The notes beneath the pieces are model-generated. The model saw nothing but the letters and a program-made list of their open reading frames with translations, searched no databases and was not told where the DNA came from. From JANPBY01 sp963805505 (GTDB lineage: Bacteria > Actinomycetota > Actinomycetes > DATJPE01), in NCBI GenBank assembly GCA_963805505.1, contig CAWDUP010000003.1, positions 1 through 59,880 on the forward strand: a stretch of 59,880 bases of DNA, written 5' to 3'. This document shows positions 56,356 through 59,880 of the stretch, one piece after another. The position numbers were made by a program, and so were the translations under genes. Every line of letters starts with the position of its first letter. Within the stretch, counting starts at the first letter, position 1.

Positions 56356-58809
56356 ATGGCTGATCCCGTTGTACCTACCCGCGCCCGGGTCATCGTCGTC
56401 GGTGGTGGGGTGATCGGATCATCGGTCGCGTATCACCTAGCGCATCTGGGCGAAGACGTCCTCCTGCTCGAGCGCGACCGGCTGACGTCCGGCACCACCT
56501 GGCACGCGGCCGGGTTGATGGTCACGTTCGGCTCGACGTCGGAGACCTCGACCTCGATGCGGCAATACACCGCGGACCTCTACTCCCGCCTGGAGGCCGA
56601 GACCGGTCAGGCCACCGGCTTCAGCCCGGTGGGCTTCATCGAGGTCGCCAGCGACGCTGATCGGCTCGAGGAATACCGCAGGGTGTCGGCGTTCAACCGG
56701 CTGTGCGGCGTCGACGTCCATGAGATCTCCCCGCGCGAGGTCGGCGAGATGTTCCCGCTCGCCCGCACTGACGATCTCTTGGCCGGGTTCTACGTCGCTG
56801 AAGACGGCCGGGCAAACCCCGTCGACGTCACGATGGCGCTCGCCAAGGGGGCCCGCCAGGCGGGGGCCAAGGTGCTCGAGGGCGTGTCAGTCAGCGAGGT
56901 GCTGGTTGCGCGTGGCGAGGTGACTGGCGTGCGGACGCCGTACGGCGATGTCGAGTGCGACGTCGTCGTCAACTGCGCAGGTATGTGGGCGCGCCAGCTC
57001 GGCGCGAAGAACGGCGTCAACATCCCGCTGCAGGCAGCCGAGCACTACTACCTGCTCACCGAGGAGATGCCCGAGGTCTCGCGGGACTGGCCGGTGCTCG
57101 AGGACCCGTCCCATCACGGTTATTTCCGGGAGGAGGGCGGGGGCCTGATGATCGGCATGTTCGAACCGATCTGCGCCCCCTGGAACGTCGGTGGCATACC
57201 CGAGGACTTCTCCTTCGGTGAGCTGCCGCCCGACTGGGAGCGGATGGGCCCCTATCTCGAGAAGGCCATGGCGCGCGTGCCGCGGTCGTTGGACGTCGGG
57301 ATCCGGAAGTTCTTCTGTGGCCCGGAGAGCTTCACCGCCGACCTGCAGCCGGTCGTGGGGGAGGCGCCCGAAGTCAAGAACTACTTCGTTGCCGCTGGTC
57401 TCAACTCCATCGGCATCTTGACGGGCGGCGGACTGGGTCGAGCCATGGCGCACTGGATCGTCGAAGGGCGTCCCGATATCGACGTGACCGGGATGAACAT
57501 CGATCGTCTCCATACCTATCAGTCGACACCCGAATACCGCGCCACGCGCACCGTCGAGTCGCTCGGAACGGTCTATCTGTGCCACTACCCGACCAAGTCC
57601 ATGCAGACGGCACGGGGCGCGAAGACTTCTGCCCTGCACGACCGGCTGGCCGCGCGCGGCGCGTACTTCCGTGACGTGAGCGGGTGGGAAGGCGCGGACT
57701 GGTACGCCCCCGCGGGCGTCGAACCGGTGGTCGACGCGCTGTCGTGGGGTCGGCAGAACTGGTTTCCCTACTGGCAGGGCGAACACGAGGCCTGCCGCTC
57801 GGACGTGATCGTCATGGACATGTCGTTCATGTCCAAGTTCCGGGTACAAGGTCGAGACGCCGGGCGGGTGCTCAACCACTTGTCGGTCGCTGATGTCGAC
57901 GGTGATGAGGGCCGGATCACCTACACCCAGTGGCTGAACGAGGCCGGGCTGCTCGAGGCTGATCTGACCGTGACCAAGCTGGCCGACGACAGCTTCTGGG
58001 TGGTGGCGTCGGACACGGCCCACCGGCATGCCGAGACCTTGATGCGGCGGGCGACCACTGAAGCGCACGCCTTCGTGACCGACGTGACGTCGGGTTTCGC
58101 GCAGCTCAACGTCCAGGGTCCACGATCTCGTGAGCTCCTCCAGTCACTCACCTCGACCGACCTGTCCGACGAGGCGTTCCCGTTCCGGACCGCGCGCGAG
58201 ATCGATCTGGGCTACGCCCGGGTGCTCTGCGTGCGGATCACCTATGTGGGCGAGCTCGGCTACGAGCTCTACATCCCGACCGAGCAGGCGACCCATGTCT
58301 ACGACCGCGTGGTTGCGGCCGGTGAGTCGTACGACCTTCGGCACGCTGGCCTCAAGGCGTTGGGCAGCCTCCGGATGGAGAAGGGCTACCGCGACTACGG
58401 GCACGACATCGACAACACCGATTCGGTGCTCGAAGCCGGCCTCGGCTTTACCGTTGACCTCGACAAGCCCGGCGGTTTCGTCGGACGCGAGGCGGTGCTC
58501 GCGCAGCGGGCCGGTGGTCCCTTGCGCAAGCGGCTGGTGCAGGTACAGCTGAGCGACCCTGAGCCACTGCTCTATCACGCCGAGCCCGTCCTTCGTGACG
58601 GGATCGCCGTCGGCTATGTGCGAGCGGCGTCGTACGGCTTCACTCTCGGAGGTGCCGTCGGCCTCGCCATGATCGAAGCCGGGGTACCTATCGATCAGGG
58701 CTGGCTGGATGCGGGCACCTGGGAGATCGATGTGGCCGGCACCAGATGCGCGGCCGTCGCCTCCTTGCGACCGCTCTACGATCCGAAGAACGAACGCATC
58801 AAGACCTAG
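56356..58809 (+). CDS. Dimethylglycine/sarcosine dehydrogenase-family FAD and folate enzyme
   Basis: An 817-residue four-part protein. The N-terminal FAD fold (VVGGGVIGSSVAYHLAHLGED) is followed by GTTWHAAGLM, whose His is the covalent flavin site in dimethylglycine dehydrogenase. A DAO-type substrate domain runs to about 370. An FAO_M linker domain follows, then GcvT-type aminomethyltransferase domains (about 430-817, with GELGYELYIP, KGYRDYGHDID and GGFVGREAVL) that would bind tetrahydrofolate. Such enzymes N-demethylate dimethylglycine or sarcosine and hand the methyl group to folate. Which amine is used is not clear. No glycine-betaine genes are adjacent. Confidence 0.85.
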   Translation: MADPVVPTRARVIVVGGGVIGSSVAYHLAHLGEDVLLLERDRLTSGTTWHAAGLMVTFGSTSETSTSMRQYTADLYSRLEAETGQATGFSPVGFIEVASDADRLEEYRRVSAFNRLCGVDVHEISPREVGEMFPLARTDDLLAGFYVAEDGRANPVDVTMALAKGARQAGAKVLEGVSVSEVLVARGEVTGVRTPYGDVECDVVVNCAGMWARQLGAKNGVNIPLQAAEHYYLLTEEMPEVSRDWPVLEDPSHHGYFREEGGGLMIGMFEPICAPWNVGGIPEDFSFGELPPDWERMGPYLEKAMARVPRSLDVGIRKFFCGPESFTADLQPVVGEAPEVKNYFVAAGLNSIGILTGGGLGRAMAHWIVEGRPDIDVTGMNIDRLHTYQSTPEYRATRTVESLGTVYLCHYPTKSMQTARGAKTSALHDRLAARGAYFRDVSGWEGADWYAPAGVEPVVDALSWGRQNWFPYWQGEHEACRSDVIVMDMSFMSKFRVQGRDAGRVLNHLSVADVDGDEGRITYTQWLNEAGLLEADLTVTKLADDSFWVVASDTAHRHAETLMRRATTEAHAFVTDVTSGFAQLNVQGPRSRELLQSLTSTDLSDEAFPFRTAREIDLGYARVLCVRITYVGELGYELYIPTEQATHVYDRVVAAGESYDLRHAGLKALGSLRMEKGYRDYGHDIDNTDSVLEAGLGFTVDLDKPGGFVGREAVLAQRAGGPLRKRLVQVQLSDPEPLLYHAEPVLRDGIAVGYVRAASYGFTLGGAVGLAMIEAGVPIDQGWLDAGTWEIDVAGTRCAAVASLRPLYDPKNERIKT

Positions 58810-58810
58810 G

Positions 58811-59650
58811 TTAGGCGGCGCCCGCGAGGAAGGGCTGATGGCGGTAGCCGGACTCGTCGAGGATGACTGCAGTCGACTCGGGAACCTCGATGAAGGCTCC
58901 CGGGAGGTCGTTCAGCGGCTCGGACACCACGACCTGGGCGTGCTGCCCGAAGGTCTGCAGACGCTCAACGTCCGGGTACATCTGCTGGAGCACCGCGACC
59001 TCGGCGGAGTGGAACAGCGTTCGGGTCTGCCCCTGCGACGAGTAGCGGAACCCCCAGATCGTGGACCCGTCGGTGACCGCCACGGTGCCTTGCATGGGGA
59101 ACTGCACGTCATGATCGTGACCCACTTGCTCGACTTTGCGGATCGCTCGCTCGACCGCTGCGATCGGGTCGTCGCGCAGCCCGTAGGTAAGTGCGAGGTG
59201 GAAGAGAACCTCGGAGTCGGTGGTCCCGTGGATCAGCGGATACAGCGCCGGATCCACCGCGAAGGTGAGGTCCCGCTTGACCCGTCCGAAATTGGCCACG
59301 AGACCGTTGTGCATGAACAGCCAGTTCTCGTGCCGGAATGGATGGCAGTTGGTTTGCTGGATGGGCGGTCCGGCGGCGGCCCGGACATGGGAGAAGAACA
59401 ACGGAGTGGTGACTGCGGAGGCGATCTCGCGCAGGTTCTGGTCGTTCCAGGCGGGTTCGATGCTGCGGAAGATCCCCGGCGCGTCCCGCGAACCAGTGTC
59501 GGGATACCACCCGAATCCGAAGCCGTCCCCGTTGACCGTCTCAGCGCCTAGCGGTGAATCCAGTGACTGAGCGACCAGAGAGTGCTTGGAGTGCAGAAGC
59601 AGCTCCGAGGCACGGATCGGCTCGCCTACGTAGGCCATCCAGCGGCACAT
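58811..59650 (-). CDS. Class II glutamine amidotransferase domain protein (YafJ/EgtC-like)
   Basis: A 279-residue N-terminal nucleophile amidotransferase. After Met removal Cys2 (MCRWMAYVG) is the nucleophile. NGDGFGFGWY, FFSHVRAA and FMHNGLVANFGR are the glutaminase and oxyanion motifs, and GTTDSEVLFHLAL is the helical part typical of YafJ/EgtC. No synthase domain is attached, so the ammonia acceptor is unknown. EgtC hydrolyses gamma-glutamyl bonds in ergothioneine synthesis, but no other egt gene is present. It ends 1 bp from the convergent dehydrogenase and is divergent from the cydD-like gene. Confidence 0.82.
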   Translation of the reverse strand: MCRWMAYVGEPIRASELLLHSKHSLVAQSLDSPLGAETVNGDGFGFGWYPDTGSRDAPGIFRSIEPAWNDQNLREIASAVTTPLFFSHVRAAAGPPIQQTNCHPFRHENWLFMHNGLVANFGRVKRDLTFAVDPALYPLIHGTTDSEVLFHLALTYGLRDDPIAAVERAIRKVEQVGHDHDVQFPMQGTVAVTDGSTIWGFRYSSQGQTRTLFHSAEVAVLQQMYPDVERLQTFGQHAQVVVSEPLNDLPGAFIEVPESTAVILDESGYRHQPFLAGAA

Positions 59651-59789
59651 GATGGGACCTCCCTGACGGGCTGGACCTGGTCGGCACGATTGCCGCCGAT
59701 GGCGGTGTGCTGCTCACTGTAGGCACCTTGGCAGGCACCGCGGTGGACGCGCGAGGTCCACGATGGATCAGAGCCGTCAGAATGGCGGG

Positions 59790-59880
59790 GTGAGAGCCGT
59801 TGATCCTCGCCTGCTGGAGTATGCCCACTCCACCCGTCGCTTCCTGTGGATCAGCGTTGGCATCGGGGTGGCTACTGCTG
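59790..59880 (+). CDS. cydD: CydD-like ABC exporter subunit (N-terminus only)
   Basis: GTG 59790 opens a frame that reaches the window edge. It begins MRAVDPRLLEYAHSTRRFLW and continues into the first membrane helix. An opening of VDPRLL plus a basic pair and a hydrophobic helix is typical of actinobacterial CydD, which with CydC exports thiols needed for cytochrome bd assembly. Only 30 residues are visible, so the call is provisional. Confidence 0.55.
   Translation, partial: MRAVDPRLLEYAHSTRRFLWISVGIGVATA

Noticed and set aside
56887..58068. A 393-residue minus-strand open frame
   Set aside because: It is antisense to the dimethylglycine dehydrogenase-family gene.

Overview
The window is GC-rich, gene-dense DNA with many GTG starts and 4-bp start/stop overlaps. 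It carries an actinobacterial-type OleBC fusion, form I CO dehydrogenase genes, a Tat-exported peptidase and the start of a cydD-like gene. It therefore looks like chromosomal DNA of an aerobic, high-GC Actinomycetota, possibly close to Nocardioides (the lineage is inference). I see no rRNA, tRNA, insertion sequence, prophage or CRISPR array.

Layout. 1-5.2 kb: the 5' end of a divergent regulator with paired palindromic operators, a DUF4386-type membrane protein, an XRE-cupin regulator with a B3/4-domain partner, a small monooxygenase, a secreted collagen-like protein, a YciI-like protein, a possible pseudogene remnant and a membrane protein. 5.3-11.7 kb: an AarF/ABC1-type kinase, a secreted arylsulfotransferase-family protein divergent from a Tat-exported M28/PSMA-like peptidase, and a methyltransferase. 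11.6-20.8 kb: an export block with a DHA2 MFS transporter, an MMPL transporter plus membrane partner, and a heterodimeric ABC exporter. 21-26.6 kb: oleA-oleBC-oleD for head-to-head long-chain olefin synthesis, with a convergent LysR regulator. 26.7-29 kb: a small unknown protein and a ThrE-like exporter.

29-37.3 kb is a tryptophan/kynurenine catabolic locus. kynA (tryptophan dioxygenase) is divergent from a tightly overlapping operon: ACMS decarboxylase, kynureninase, kynurenine 3-monooxygenase, semialdehyde dehydrogenase, RidA-type 2-aminomuconate deaminase, 3-hydroxyanthranilate dioxygenase and a cytochrome P450. Together they would take kynurenine to 4-oxalocrotonate; no obvious formylkynurenine formamidase is present. 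37.3-41.9 kb holds an alpha/beta hydrolase behind a palindromic operator, then a minus-strand run of an ATP-grasp enzyme, two esterase-fold proteins and a MobA-like nucleotidyltransferase.

42-54.6 kb holds two molybdenum hydroxylase sets. The first has a form II (AYRGAGR) large subunit. The second is a form I CO dehydrogenase (coxMSL, AYACSFR) followed by maturation genes: an XdhC-like protein fused to a YHS domain, a CoxD AAA+ ATPase and a CoxE VWA protein. The organism can plausibly oxidise CO. coxE ends in a 15-bp tandem repeat and its stop codon lies in the loop of a strong hairpin terminator.

The most unusual element follows. On the minus strand, about 54627-54947 has no convincing gene but folds into a run of hairpins, five of them capped by GNRA tetraloops. 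A long-range helix closes the 5' part, a promoter-like sequence sits at the right distance, and the same hairpin terminates it at the 3' end. I read it as a roughly 320-nt structured non-coding RNA that I cannot assign to a known family. A cluster of DnaA-box-like repeats lies just upstream. The window ends with a holin-4-like membrane protein, a basic-tailed hypothetical, a dimethylglycine/sarcosine dehydrogenase-type enzyme, a class II glutamine amidotransferase and the start of cydD.
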